From positions 4,092,001 through 4,156,000 of the forward strand of contig NC_089422.1 in NCBI RefSeq assembly GCF_013426205.1: DNA of 64,000 bases. Direction: 5' to 3'. The notes under the pieces are model-generated. The model saw only the letters and a list, made by a program, of their open reading frames with translations. It was not told the origin of the DNA and did not search any database. Position 1 is the stretch's first letter. Every line of letters begins with the position of its first letter. Of this stretch, positions 10,263 through 22,890 are shown piece after piece. Source of the DNA: Metarhizium brunneum (lineage: Eukaryota; Ascomycota; Sordariomycetes; Hypocreales; Clavicipitaceae). A program made the position numbers and the translations under genes.

Positions 10263-11487
10263 ATGAGAAAACACGCCGCCCCGTCATCACCGACCCTCCA
10301 AAGCGTGATGCCCTCCCTGCCCCCGACCCCCGACCGCGTATCTGAAGAATCCAAGCCCCTCGTCAACAGAGGCATGACCATCGCCGCCTTTGACGGCTCC
10401 TTTGCGCCGCTCGTGCGCCCAACCGTCCGCCGCAAGACACCGTGGTACAAAGACAGGGACTACTTCCTAGCCGGCTGGCTGAGCCCGGCCATCTGGAAGG
10501 CCGCCGTACGCTGAGATCCCCCCCCTTCTCCCAAAAGAAGACTGAAAACTCCATCGCTAAGCCAAGACCCAAGGTCGTCGAGGCCATCGCCACCTCGTGC
10601 CTGTCATATGTATCCCTCCTCGCCGTCTCTACGCTCGTCAGCTACAACACGCCCCGTATAGGCGGCTACATCGGCATATTCAACACCGTCCTCCTCACCA
10701 TCTTCATATATGCCACTAGTCCCGCGTCTGGCGGCCACATCAACCCCATGATTACCTTTTCGGCCATTCTGGCGGGGATATGCCCCCTTCCACGAGGTTC
10801 GGCCAAGCACCCCCCTTCTACCTCGTGTGATATTATCGCCAGGCTAATCCGGTGACCGTAGGCGTCTTGTACATCTGCGGCCAATTGCTCGGCGCATCGC
10901 TGGCCGGCGGCATACTGACCGGCGTCTGGGGGGAAGAGAAAGCAGCCATGTACGCTGGCCCCTCCCCCTTTTGGCTTTTTTTCAAAACTGACACAATGGG
11001 GACAGCATCCACGGCGGAGGGTGTTTCTTCACCCCTTCCGTGACCTCGGCCGGCCAGGTCTTCCTCAACGAGGTCGCCGCCTCCTTTGCCATCCTGTACC
11101 TCTCGTACGGCGTGGGCCTGGACCCCCGACAGGCCGTCCTTTTCGGACCCCGGCTGGGGCCCTTGCTTGTCGGTGCTTCGCTGGGACTCGTTTCGTTTGC
11201 GAGCAGCGGCATTGCCGACGGCTACGGAGGCGCCCAGGCGAACCCTGCGCGGTGTTTTGCCGCCGCCATTGCGAGGAAGGACATGTCTTGTGAGTATTTT
11301 TTCCCTCTTTCTTCTGGTTGATATTTGAGACTGCAGAGGCTAATCTTTTGTCTGTTGAGACCAATGGATATGGTGGTTTGGTCCAGCTGTCGCAGGTGTC
11401 CTGTTGGCTGTCTTCTACAACACCATTCCACCTCATCATACTGATGATCAGCAACAAAAGGAGCGTCAGCACGAATCTAATGTATAA
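10263..11487 (+). CDS. X-intrinsic protein (XIP) type aquaporin, MIP family
   Basis: Predicted 321-residue membrane channel from exons 10263-10505, 10574-10796, 10862-10949, 11006-11289 and 11360-11487; phases are consistent. It has an ~80-residue cytosolic N-terminus and then six expected membrane segments. The first half-helix motif is SGGHINPM (NPM at 138-140 in place of NPA). The second is NPARC (264-268), with the cysteine after NPAR that is the hallmark of XIPs. It ends in a short polar, His/Gln-rich tail. XIPs in plants and fungi conduct small uncharged solutes such as glycerol, urea, peroxide or metalloids. The substrate here is not predictable. Two donors are GTACGC and one is GTTCGG, weaker than average, so exon edges at 10506, 10797 and 10950 carry some doubt. 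Confidence 0.85.
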
Positions 11488-11666
11488 TAATATTTTGACC
11501 ATAAATCTACTGCTACTATATATAGACTTACAGCCGTCTCATTTACTTTTGAAATCCAGGGCATCACAAACCACGTAAAGCAACCTACATCAACCCATAG
11601 CATCCCTAGTGCACATGTGTATGGTTTTGTAAAGTTTTGTCTTTTACTTGCTTTGGCTCTACTTCG

Positions 11667-13960
11667 TTACCGTCGGCCACTGGGGCCCTTTGGAGGGTCC
11701 CTCACCAACAGTCTAACCTTGCCGTCGCCAATCTCAACGCCTTGACTCAGGATATCAACCTCTTCTTTCTCCTCCGCCGCCTCCGCCGCCGCCTCCCTCG
11801 CCAGGGACTTATCCCAGCTGCGTGCGTCAATGCCAAGAATGCCCCCCATGCTGTTTCTATCACCAGGTACAGAGAATTCGCGATATGCATACCGCCATTC
11901 GTTGAGAAAGCTGCGGATCGCCCTGCCGACCTTGTCTTTACCGTTTTTACTGTGATTTCCTGTGCCAGTGATAGCATAGACAGGCCGCGATTCTTTGCTG
12001 TTATCCATGAGAATCTTCTCCAAATATTCTACTGCTTCCTCTGGGTGAAGCCCGTGAAGGTCTACATAAATCTCGGCTGCGGTGCCCATATGCTTATTGC
12101 GATGCTCGTAAAGTTCTCGTGCTGCCTCTCTATGTGCTTTTCGCATCAATTCGTTTTCACTTTGTCCTCGCAGACTAAGAGCCTTGGCGGCTCTGGCATC
12201 GTTTCGGTTCCAGGCTTGAGCAGCACTGGCATTTCAATGTTAGAAGCATATTTTCAAGACCACATGCTGCTAGAAATAAATACCTTTGCAAAAATTTATT
12301 GCGGAGGCCACCGTGCTTGATGGCCTCTTGGCGAGCCTTAAGGTACGCCTTGTTCACTCGATCACCGGTTTCCAGCCAAGGAATGTGTTTCGGGCTTTGG
12401 ATAGCCTGGGCTGCTGCGCTATTCTCACCATTCCTGTTGGCACCAGAGTTACCGTTACCTAATCTTCTAGACTCAAGTCTGGGCGAACCGGGAGTGGGTG
12501 AAGGTGACATCTTGACAATGTCCGCCAGGGAGTTTGGGATAACATTTTCCTTGTGGTGTCCATGGCCACCACGCTTGCCATGGTGTTTCTTGCCCTGTTT
12601 CGCCGGAGCAGAGCCAAGGGACGGGAACGCCTCATTATCGTCAATAGCGGGAGCAGCAGTAGTAAAATCCTTGACCTGGTGGCGGCTACCGGGCCGGGAG
12701 CGCAACCGGGGACTCTCCGCGCCATGGTAGCTTCTGGGCCCTTGGGGCGGATTCAAGCCAGAAGCTATGAGGCTGGCACCCGCACCGCCAAAATTGTTGA
12801 AACTTTCTCCTCCATGCTGCAATGCAGGAAAAGATGCCATATCCTGCAGCGAAATATTGCCCTGACTCTTGCTCGTGCCGCTTGGGTCATCCAGAGAAAG
12901 CTTGTTCATAAATCTTGATGGATCATGAGAAAATACACAAAGGTCGCCGGCAAGACAATTGCCCATGATCCAATATCTACAAATACAGTTAGATTGTGAA
13001 ATGCCATATTCTCGATTATACTTACTTGCAGAGATGGTTGCTCAGATCGTGGCTAAATCGACAGTCGGCTCGTAAACACTGGCCGGTGGACATGTAAAAC
13101 TTGCAAATGACACTGCCTTTGGATTGACTATTGGGCGTAACTGGTCGTCCGTCTGACGAAATCGACTTCCCGATCAACACGCTCTTAGGCTCATCCAGGC
13201 TATTCAGAGGGGGCCCTCCGTCTTGGCTTTGGCTTTCCATGATGGACGCAATGGTAGCACTCAAATCGTAGCCGTGTGAGGCCAGCGCAGCCTCGATCTC
13301 CTCATCTGTTCTGGTTTGGCCCAGGATTGATCGGAGCATGTCGTAGGGAGACATGTCAATCTGTTGCGAGGACATGGATGAAAACTCCGGGGCGGCGGCA
13401 TTCAAAAGACTGGGCGTGCCGACAGATGATGATGTGCTGGCAGCGTCGTCGTTGACTAGCCACTCCACATTCTCAGATTGATAATCGCCGAGAATCTCGG
13501 TCGCAGGGCTGGCATCGCTGGCGAATTCGTAAGCGTTCAGGCTTGGACTGTGAGGGATAACTGGTGTGGCTAGGGCCAGCCGGGGGGATGCTCGCGGCGA
13601 AGAGAAGGGAGAGGCGGTAGATGACTTGGCCCTTTGGAAGGTTGAAGGGATGAAGCCTGGCGGAGCGAGAGGGCTCACGGCAAGTCTTGGAGAGCCGGAT
13701 AATGGCGTCGGGGACCCGCGCCAAGAGGCCGGAGACGGTCGTCGCAGGATGGACGATCGTATCGGAGGGGGAGAAGCTGACGAGCCTCCTCCTTCTCGAA
13801 ACCTCCACATTGCATCGAGAATTACATTTTCTAACGAGGAGCCAGTCAGGCTGGTCTCCTTCTTCAGAAGCTCCTCCAGCTTGTCTGTCTTGTCCTCATC
13901 TTCTAAAGTCGTGTCCTGCAGAATGGGCAGGCACAAATCGTAGTGTTCGTCCGAAACCAT
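11667..13960 (-). CDS. CCCH zinc-finger and SMR-domain RNA-binding protein (with DUF1771)
   Basis: Predicted 728 residues from exons 13960-13026, 12976-12284 and 12225-11667. The N-terminal half is Ser/Pro-rich. Two tandem CCCH fingers follow: Cys286-Cys295-Cys300-His304 and Cys311-Cys319-Cys325-His329. After a Gly/His-rich linker comes a DUF1771 helix (AAQAWNRNDARAAKA, HREAARELYEHRNKHM). The C-terminus is an SMR domain with DLHGLHPEEAVEYL and ITGTGNHSKNGKDKVGRAI. SMR domains with the DLHG and TGxG motifs are endonuclease or RNA-binding modules; with CCCH fingers this suggests an mRNA surveillance or decay factor. The frame is open upstream but has no ATG, so 13960 is the chosen start. The first intron splits finger 2 immediately after its first Cys codon. 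Confidence 0.87.
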
Positions 13961-15482
13961 GATGATTGTGGCTCCTTCGACAAAAAGGGGCGTGCTTACA
14001 ACGTTACGACGAGGGCTTGTTACGAAAGGGGGCGGTTCGGACAAGAAAGGTAGAGGCGATTCGATCCGTTGATGTACTAGTCGAATTTGCAAAACAAGGA
14101 AGGCACGACTCAGGTATGGCACGACAAATCGAGGGCAGACGTGTGGTCGGTGGCCAAGTCGAAATCAAGCGATGGATCAGCGCGCGTGAGCTTGAATACA
14201 TGTAGTTTAGTAGGCAGTAATTGCAAAAACCAAGGTGGTTCGTGGGTTCGTACTCAGGTATGAGAGGGATGTGCGAGATGAGATTGAGTTAGACCTGCAA
14301 CCTCGAGGTTAAGAACGACGCGTCCCAAAGGGGGGGGGGGAGATGGATGTAGCACGAGTGGCGAAATGCGGACTGATTTACGGGACGAAAAAAGCAAGAC
14401 TCCAAGCCAAAAAGCCAAAACACTGCAGATGAAGGAGAAAAAAAGAGTTGACAGATGAACCGCACTTCAGAGGGTGGAAAGCAACGCAGGACAACAAAGG
14501 CACAAGGTGGTGAAGAATCGAAGATGCCCAGAGGTCGGCCACGGGGGGGTTGGTGGTGGTGGAGGTGACGAGTAAGGGATCCAGCTACTCCGTACCGGGA
14601 TGGGGAGCTCACATTGCGCCGCGGCAAAACAAGGCTCAGATAGGTCACGGATAAGCCGTCAAAAGCGCCCGGCAGCTAGGTCGGTGGACAAGAGACAGAG
14701 AATAACAGCCGTCGAACTGCGCGCATGCAGACTCCGAATGCGCCCGGCGTCAGTGCAGGAATCGGAGCTTAATGGGTAAAAGAAAGGACCGCGAGCGATG
14801 ACGAGACGGCCGGAGTGGGTTTGGTTCAAGTACTGCTTTGGCTGGGGGTTTGGGGGTTTGAAGGAGGGGGGTGGACATGGAGGCTTTGAGGCGCAAAGGA
14901 ACATTGAGCGTTGAAGCATTGGCTTCTAGTTCCAACCAGCATCAATATTCGCTCCGATGTCCAGCTGAGGAGGACCTTTGTCCGGCCAAGTGCTACATGT
15001 ACATGACACGGTACTCCGTACCTTCTTGTAGTACACACGGAGTTCCTCGGGAGTAATACTAGTGCTTCCCAATGTTGATCTGAGGCGACCACCGAGGCGA
15101 CCACTCGGCGGCTTTGCAGCCTCGTCCCGCTGTGGAGACGATCCCTTGGCCTGTGCCAATTGACCTCAAACATGAGCCAGGCGTCGACTGGTGCTCCGTA
15201 TCGAATCAAAATGGTCCGTGGTCCACTGGAGTTGACACCACCAGATTGTCTTCCACCGCTGGACCTCGCTGGACCTCGCTGGACCTCGACCTGGCGCTTG
15301 ATTAGTGCCCGAAGAGATCAGAAGGGACCAGGACGACTGTAAAAGTTATCTACCACCAGACTGCACGAACCAAGGCCGCCGTGCGTACTTGACCCATAAA
15401 TTACAATCAAGATACCATCCCTACTTTTATATCGCCACTGCTCAGTTCAAACACCATGTCAGGTTCGACGTCAGCTTCCCAT
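13961..15482. other. Intergenic region
   Basis: Spacer holding the leader of the CCCH/SMR gene and the 3' flank of the F-box/JmjC gene. It contains an 11-nt G run (14330-14340) and a 10-bp tandem repeat at 15258-15287. No supported gene. Confidence 0.6.
15258..15287 (+). repeat. Three perfect copies of a 10-bp tandem repeat
   Basis: GCTGGACCTC is repeated three times head-to-tail and is followed by a partial copy. Non-coding, minor minisatellite. Confidence 0.85.
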
Positions 15483-17109
15483 CTACGGAATCTCGTCATC
15501 GTCATCCCCACCTCCGAACCCAAAACTGAAGCCTCCTCCAGATCCATCCTCTTCCGTTTCCTTGCCAATGGCGGTATCCCATTTGCGCTTCTTCCCGCTC
15601 TTCCTGTCAGCTAGCTCGAGAGCCTTGTCCAGAATATCTGGATACTGCTGTCCCAATCTTTCCCTGAACAACTCAAACGGCTTTTCCACGTTGCGTTCAA
15701 ACCCAGAAACCTGGTCAGCCTTGTCTCGCATAAATAGCAATACTTCGGACAGGAGGCTAAGGCTGGGGGACTGAGGAACAAAGTTCTGAGTCAAGGCAAT
15801 CCCGCTTTCAAGGTTGACAACAAGATGCCACCATCCACTCGGAACGTGCAGAATCTCGCCCGTGCTACATATGCCCTCGACGCATTCAGGCAGCCGCCTG
15901 GCTTCTTCGTGAAAGGTCAGGAGCCATTCAGCAATGCTGAGAGGACTTGTGACCTCGCTGCTGTCCTCCGACACGTACACACCGGGAACCTGAGCTGTCG
16001 GAGGGAACATGACCCAGTACTTGGACCCTTGGATGACTGCATTCCAAGCACTCGTGCCATTGGGGTCTTTGTGGAAGGTTGAGCCACTTCGCTCTGGTCC
16101 AATGATCAGCCATCGGTGCGCAGGGCGTTCGTCTCCGAGAACTTCGAACAGGTCAGGGCCGAAACAGTCTGGCTTCCAGTAAGCCGTGCCATCTTGGTGG
16201 CCGACAGTAATGCCCATTTTTTCTGCAAATTTGCGGTCGAAGAGATACAGTGGACTTTCATCCTTGTTGTCCCTCATATAGTTGCAATATCTCTCCATGG
16301 TCCAGTCGACTGCTTCCGCACGAAACTCAACGCTGGCGTATGCCCTGAGCAGCTCGTCTATAGTCCACTTGGAGCACACTGGCCAGTCCTGAATGCATTT
16401 GGTGAGAATAAAGGGCTTCTCAGTCCATCGTTCTGCATATTGTTCATATGTCAGGTTCTCCATCCGGCGAATCTGGTTCGCTTTGGGGATGTTTTTCACA
16501 AAGCTTGACAAGTCAATGTTGCTGCAAGCGAATGGCCTGTGCAACACGTCAGAAAAGACATTTCCGCAGCCTACTACAGCCTCCTGATCTTTGGACAAGG
16601 CTAAGAAAGTTGACCTCCATGAGCCAAGCCAGCTAAGGGAATGACCAGCCTCTACCGATAACCTGGTTCCAGCTCTCAGATTAGTGACCCAAGACTACTA
16701 CAGCGAAATGTGTCATTCGTGAATAGTAACAACACTGCAACGGGACGCACGAAATGTTAGGCAGAACTTACTGCAAAAACAGGGCTTTCCAAAGCTCATC
16801 TGCGTGGCAAAAGGCAAACAAAAACTTGCAGGTCGAGCCGAGACTCAGTAAGGATTTTGCATCCACCTGCTCCAGGATCAGCATGAGCATCTCATCGGGC
16901 AAGAAACCCCATGTGCCACTGTTTGCCTTTGCATTCGATCCGTTGGAGAGGTAGCGGTTGCCTAACGGCTTTACTCCAAGTGGATGTGTGGGAATGGAGT
17001 CACCGTGCGTGACGGCGTTGTCGTCGCAAGATGTCGACTCAGCAGATTCATATTCATGTGATCGACGGACGATGCCGTTGGCTTGGTGGTGCAAGACGGC
17101 GGACGGCAT
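15483..17109 (-). CDS. F-box and JmjC-domain protein (JMJD6-like)
   Basis: Predicted 509 residues from exons 17109-16772 and 16674-15483. An F-box-like segment (GFLPDEMLMLILEQV, LLSLGSTCKFLF) occurs around residues 70-112. The JmjC fold follows, with the iron ligands His314 and Asp316 in STFHKDP and His396 in PSGWWHLV. The order F-box then JmjC and the GSWRSTFLALS junction match the JMJD6/F-box JmjC family, Fe(II)/2-oxoglutarate oxygenases acting as lysyl hydroxylases or demethylases, usually nuclear. The C-terminus is Gly/Phe-rich, then acidic (GGGDDDDEIP). No ATG exists upstream in frame, so 17109 is the start. The acceptor of the intron is uncertain: using 16632 instead gives 495 residues, also in phase. 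Confidence 0.83.
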
Positions 17110-18433
17110 GGTTAGAAAGCAGGGCTGATATGCTGATACGAAACCCTGCAACACCACGTCACCTGCTGTCTTTCCCCCCCAGATGTCAGACGTCGACTTG
17201 ACACTTCCCTTGGACAGATATGTGAGCGCCAGGCCAAACTCAAGCAAGCCTGTAGACCGGCTGACTACTGATGGCGCCGGCGCCACTCTTCTCGGCTCGA
17301 CCGAATTTGGCGGAATGAGTGAATCGAACTAGGATCGACGGCAGGACAAATGGTGAGTCACAGGTGACGATGCAGGGCAAGATTCAAACTGAATTTGTTT
17401 AGATACTGCTAGGCTGCCACGGGAAACAAGGGGGGGGATAAGGAGGGTGTGGCAGGCTAAGCCGACCCGACGACGTGACGGAATGTGAGAGGAACAGAGT
17501 TGGCGTGTAAGTTTTGTGCGCCTATGTGGTGCAGTAAAGAGGCAGACCAAGGATACAGTCGGTATCTTCTCGGTGACACAACACTGGAAATGAGGCGACG
17601 TGGGGGAGTATTGGGTAACGTGCTTGCTTGCCTCTGATGGATCAGGCTGGATTACATTGCACCAGACTGAAGACAACGACTCGAAGTGCCTTAGGCAGGT
17701 GCCTACGAGTAGATAAGCACCGTATATCGTATCGATAGCAGCTTCTAATCAATAGTTCATTGGCGTATTAATATCAGAAGCATTGTTAAACCCGATGGGG
17801 CAAAAAAAAAAAAACCGCCACACGAAGCAGGCCAAGGGTTGGGAAAAAAAAAATTTCCCACGCGAAAAGTTGCATACATATCCACAGGCGCGCGTGAATG
17901 GGGCGTGCCGCCATCTGGAGAGCAAGTCCAGTGGGCTTCAATGGACACGGCAACATGGCTTGAGTGGCCAGTGGCCCAGTGGCGGACTCGGCCTCCAGAT
18001 GTCTGGCATCATCTGGCCCAGCGAAACCACTTCAGCTCACATTTGGCAGCATTGGCAGCTGTGGAACGCTCAACAGGTACCCTAAGCATGGGCCCACAGC
18101 CCCTCGCTCGGCCCTGATTGGCCTGCGCACACACTCAGGTGAAAATTATACAAGCAGCCAACGCCCCTCCGCAGATAATTTTTTTTCTCTCTCAACCCTT
18201 TCCTCCAAGGAACATCACAACGAGATACCACGACATTTCCTAGATCCCGTCAGCTCTCGTTCTTTTTGCGAGGGTGTACGAATCTAGTCGAATTTAATTT
18301 TTCTTTCACGGCCGTCGCAGTCTTCCCAGTGAGGAACCTGCGATTTTTTTTTCACACTCGTCGCCCCGCGTCTTTGACATTGTCTAGGTCGAGCTGCGCT
18401 TGATCTAGATTCTCCGCCAACCCTCTCGCAATC
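17110..18433. other. Divergent promoter region of F-box/JmjC and eIF4A genes
   Basis: Holds A-tracts (from 17803), a GGGAAA...TTTCCC inverted repeat near 17838-17860 and an inverted CCAAT box (ATTGG, 18117-18121). A T/C-rich leader precedes the eIF4A start. A GTTCGATTC-like B-box on the minus strand near 17331 lacks tRNA structure. No gene seen. Confidence 0.6.
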
Positions 18434-20019
18434 ATGGCTACCGATAAGGGACTCGAGGACGTCCCCGAGGGTGAGTTTTTTATTGATACGTTTTGGCCGG
18501 GGCGCAAGCGGCCGCGGGAAATGGTCGCATCGGGGAAACCCATCGTCTGGGTTCGCACATTGAGGAGAGACACAGCGACCTCCCGCGCCTAGTCTCTCCC
18601 CCGCGTGTCGGTCCAGCAGACAAAAAAGACCCCACGATGCCGCTTCATCGAGGCCCGCCCTCATATGCTCCACACCGAAATGGCGAACACGTTCCTAGCG
18701 CAAAAGACTGATCAATTGTATTTTTTTTTCGAGTATAGGACAGATCGAGTCCAACTACGATGAGACCGTCGACTCCTTCGATGACATGAGCCTCAAGGCT
18801 GAGCTTCTACGAGGTGGTGAGTAAAATTCTCCTTTCAGGTGGTGCCTTGCCTATGTCATGGGAAAAAAAACCATACAGACGCAAAGCCGCCTCAACTTGA
18901 AGAGATGAAAAGATTCAAATAATTGACACCAATCCCTTAGTCTATGCCTACGGTTTCGAGCGACCTTCTGCTATCCAGCAGCGCGCCATTATGCCCGTCA
19001 TCAAGGGCCACGATGTCATTGCCCAGGCCCAGTCTGGTACTGGCAAGACGGCTACTTTCTCTATTTCCGTTCTCCAGAAGATTGACCCCACGGTCAAGCA
19101 GTGCCAGGCTCTGATCCTGGCCCCCACCCGTGAGCTGGCTCAGCAGATTCAGAAGGTCGTCGTCGCTATTGGCGACTTCATGAACGTTGAGTGTCACGCT
19201 TGCATTGGTGGTACCAGCGTCCGCGAGGACATGAAGGCCCTCCAGGATGGCCCTCAGGTCGTCGTCGGTACCCCCGGCCGTGTCCACGACATGATCCAGC
19301 GCCGCTTCCTCAAGACCGACGCCATGAAGATGTTCGTCCTTGACGAGGCTGACGAAATGTTGTCTCGTGGTTTCACCGACCAGATTTACGACATCTTCCA
19401 GCTGCTGCCCCAATCTACCCAGGTTGTCCTCCTGTCTGCCACCATGCCCCAGGACGTGCTCGAGGTCACCACCCGCTTCATGCGCGACCCTGTCCGTATT
19501 CTGGTCAAGAAGGACGAGCTTACCCTGGAAGGTATCAAGCAGTTCTACATTGCCGTGGAGAAGGAGGAGTGGAAACTTGACACCCTCTCCGACCTGTACG
19601 AGACTGTCACCATTACCCAGGCCGTCATCTTCTGCAACACCCGCAGAAAGGTCGACTGGCTCACCGAGAAGCTCACTGCCCGTGACTTTACCGTCTCTGC
19701 CATGCACGGTGACATGGACCAGGCACAGCGTGACCTGATTATGAAGGAGTTCCGATCCGGTTCTTCCCGTGTCTTGATCGCCACTGACTTGCTGGCCCGT
19801 GGTATCGATGTCCAGCAGGTCTCCTTGGTCATCAACTACGATCTCCCTGCCAACCGTGAGAACTACATCCACCGTATCGGTCGTGGTGGTCGATTCGGCC
19901 GAAAGGGTGTCGCCATCAACTTTGTCACTGCTGAGGATGTCCGCATGATGCGTGAGATTGAGCAGTTCTACAGCACCCAGATTGAGGAAATGCCCATGAA
20001 CGTTGCTGACCTCATTTAA
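18434..20019 (+). CDS. TIF1: Translation initiation factor eIF4A (DEAD-box RNA helicase)
   Basis: Predicted 397 residues, the usual eIF4A length, from exons 18434-18470, 18739-18816 and 18941-20019. All helicase motifs are present: Q-motif region ([12 protein letters not shown]), [45 protein letters not shown] and [13 protein letters not shown]. It unwinds 5' UTR structure within eIF4F in the cytoplasm. Synonymous codons are strongly C-ending, consistent with high expression. Two introns sit near the 5' end, a common arrangement in highly expressed fungal genes. Confidence 0.98.
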
Positions 20020-21216
20020 ACGTCGTGTGGTTTTACTCAGCAAGACCAAGCGTTATTTCTCTCTCAAATTATCCTCTCAGTCTTGACACTTCTCGGGCTG
20101 CTCCGTCATTCAGTGGCCCCCTTCTGCCCGCTAGCAGTTAACGGCAGTTTGGCATCTTTGGGGAGGGAAAGGGAAAGGGGGGAAAGAAAGTGTTATTAAA
20201 CTAGGTTGTCTCCTTTGTTGCTGCTCTCCTGATAGATTTGCGTTTTCTAGAGTTGACATTTCGAGGACGGAAAACCGCCTCTCTCCCTTGCGCCTATATC
20301 CCACGAACCATGAACTGGGTGAAGGGGGGGGAGGCACCCACCTCGTATGGTGACTTTGTGAGGAGGAAAAGAATGGAATGGCTGCGTGACGAAGGCTCCG
20401 AGAATGTCCTTTGCACCTTAATAGTGAATTGAAGGTGTGGGTGGGCTTATCAAAAAGTAATGCAATAGTTTCTTCTTTCTTTACCTTGTTTTGTCACCTT
20501 TGGTGTCTGTATCTAGGAGTCGCCGTTCATGACGAATACTTGTTTCTACGAAGACGTGCCTCGTTTGGTTCTTAATTGCTCGATGTGAACGGTTGCAATG
20601 CATGCCCGGCAGATGATATAACGAATGTATAAACAAAGTCGTCAAAATATCCCGTCATGATGATATCCCTACTGCCGTCCGGCCCAATGCTCCGGTGCAT
20701 AAACGTGCCAAGCAGGGGAAGTTCCCCATGGGACAGGGACATGTCTCCATCCTCAGTGGAGCCATGGTTCACGACGAACCCACCATGTTGAGTTTCGCAC
20801 ATGTTTTGCTTTCTGAAACATGGTTCTTTGGTGAAGAATTAACGGCGTGTGTAGATGGCTTGATTTGCCTACATTGCGCGCCTTGTATAGATTGAAGGAC
20901 AAGCCCCTCTTCTGACTCCTAGGGAAGATGAAGGATGACAAAGATATGGCAGCACAATCACGCAACAGACACCAAAATAGTAGACATGACTGACTTTACA
21001 ATGGAAAAATTATGGCCATGTATCCCCTTACTCTCAAATTCCATGCTCACAACATGACATGTATGAGGCCCCGCTCCCAGTAACGCCTAGAATGGTATAA
21101 CCCAGACAAAGGAAAACTAATCGTCCCAAAAAAGCAGATTCAACAGTCGACATTACATTCGACAACCACCGTTTTTACATAACCCATGTACCACATTATA
21201 TCCACTCGTCATTGGT
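20020..21216. other. Convergent 3' intergenic region
   Basis: Between the eIF4A stop and the stop of the four-helix membrane protein. It begins as a T/C-rich 3' UTR and has a G-rich tract near 20160-20185. No supported gene. Confidence 0.6.
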
Positions 21217-22890
21217 TCATCTAGCAACCCCAAAAGTCATTTGGCCAGGAGGGGGGCTCTTCACGGCTTGGCCTGCGTACGCGCCAGGAATAGGAACAGC
21301 TTCGTACGTAGGCTCGTCGGCTGGAGCTGGTGCGTGCTGAGGCTGGACGGGTGGCGAAGGTGTTCTTGTCGCAGGAGGTGCAAATGCAGCCTGGACGGTT
21401 TTGGGGGTGGCAGAGGGCGCCTTTGTCGGAGGAGGCTGCAGCTTGAAGTCCGGACTGGGAGTGCCGAACTGGGATTGGGGCACGACGACCTTGCCTCCAG
21501 GAGTGAAAGGGCTCGTCTCGTCAATGTCAGAGAGGTTTCGGTACGCAGCAGGCGGGTGGCGAGGTGACATGGCGTAGCTGCTGAGAGCAGGGGACTTGGG
21601 CCCGAAGCCGGGAGTGTTGGGGGCAGACTGGGTTCGCAGCTGGGCGAGGTACAGGTCGGAACGGGCACGGTCTCTCATGTCCATCGACTTCATGAGACGG
21701 CGTTTGGAGTAGAATCGGTAGAAGACGATGCTGTAGAGCGCGATGCTGATGACCTCGACGACTACTTCGATGATGATGCAGATGAGGGTCCAGTTTTGCA
21801 GGCGGCAGACGAGTGCATAGTCTACTTTTTCGTGATAAATTTCCGCGCGCTGGTTGTTGGTGCATGCCCATCCCCACATGTCTTTATTGTTGCTGTTGTT
21901 CTTGCTGTGCTGGAAGATGACGGCTGTGACCACCCACAGAAGCATACTTAGAATGAACTGAAATAGACGCTGTTAGCAAAGACGATTTGAGATAGTTGGC
22001 GTGGTTCAGGAGTGCAAGATTTGGAAACTTACCCAGCCAATTGCAAACATGGTGTAGTACGTGTTGACCTTGGTCGCTCGCCTGTGGCCTCCTCGGCAGT
22101 ATGCGAAGAAGACAAGGATACAGGCGAATAGCGAGACACATGCCATGGCAAGAGTCAGCTTTTGTGGCCAGGCTGTCTGCTGAGTGTTGGGGGCCCATGG
22201 CGTAAACTTGCTGGCAGCAGCCAGAGACTTTGTGGAGTTGAAGATGGCAAAAGAGGCCGACAGCATGGACAGGATGATCAAGGAACAGCTGAAGTTGACA
22301 CCTCGGAGAGCAAACTTGGCCATGCGAACACGAGTCTTGATTTTCTGTAGCCATGATGTTAGAGGTTTGAAGGCAAACAAAAACAGATTCCCAGCATGAA
22401 CTTACAATGTCCTTGACTTGCTCCTTGTCAGTAGACACCTCCCGCTTTTCGAGCATTTCCTCCTCTCGAAAGGTCGGACTGAGGGGGTTTGAGAGTTGTC
22501 TGGCGGGAGTTCCTGGCACCTTCATGGCGCTTTTGAGAGGAGACTTGGGACCTGCCGCGGAATCATGGTCGTTGCCGATATAGCCAAAGCCAACATCGCC
22601 AGGTTGTGAGGTGCCCTCGGTAGGCTGCTCGGGGTCGGCAAATGGCGACTTCTTCATATCGACAGGCGAGTGTACAGAAGTTGCTTCAGCAAAGCGAGGC
22701 GTTCGGGGAATCTTGAGTGAGTTATTTGTAGATGAGGAATTTGAAGAGTTTGACCGCTTCGGGGCCAGATTCAACGCGACTGGCCGCTTCTTCCCGTCAG
22801 AGCCTGTACATCACAACCATGTCAGTCGAGTTTCTCGGGGTGTATTAATTGAACAGCCAAATCACTAGACGACGGACCTTTTCCGGCCAT
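21217..22890 (-). CDS. Four-helix membrane protein, MARVEL-like, function unknown
   Basis: Predicted 487 residues from exons 22890-22878, 22803-22406, 22344-22033 and 21957-21217; all phases agree. The first exon carries only MAGK plus one base. The ~135-residue N-terminal domain is polar with SP and TP sites. Four hydrophobic segments follow (cores NFSCSLIILSML, LAMACVSLFACILVFF, FAIGWFILSMLLWVV and LICIIIEVVVEVISIALY). The long Pro/Ser/Thr-rich C-terminal tail is probably cytosolic. Spacing of four helices with a short extracellular loop resembles MARVEL-type proteins of the fungal plasma membrane, but I cannot confirm membership. Many proline-directed sites suggest phosphorylation. Confidence 0.8.

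Noticed and set aside
17325..17345. tRNA B-box-like GTTCGATTC on the minus strand
   Set aside because: No A-box at the right distance and no foldable T-stem or acceptor stem; lies in a gene leader.
18937..20049. 370-codon open frame on the minus strand across eIF4A
   Set aside because: It is an antisense shadow of the C-ending codon bias of eIF4A. The opposite strand carries every DEAD-box motif.
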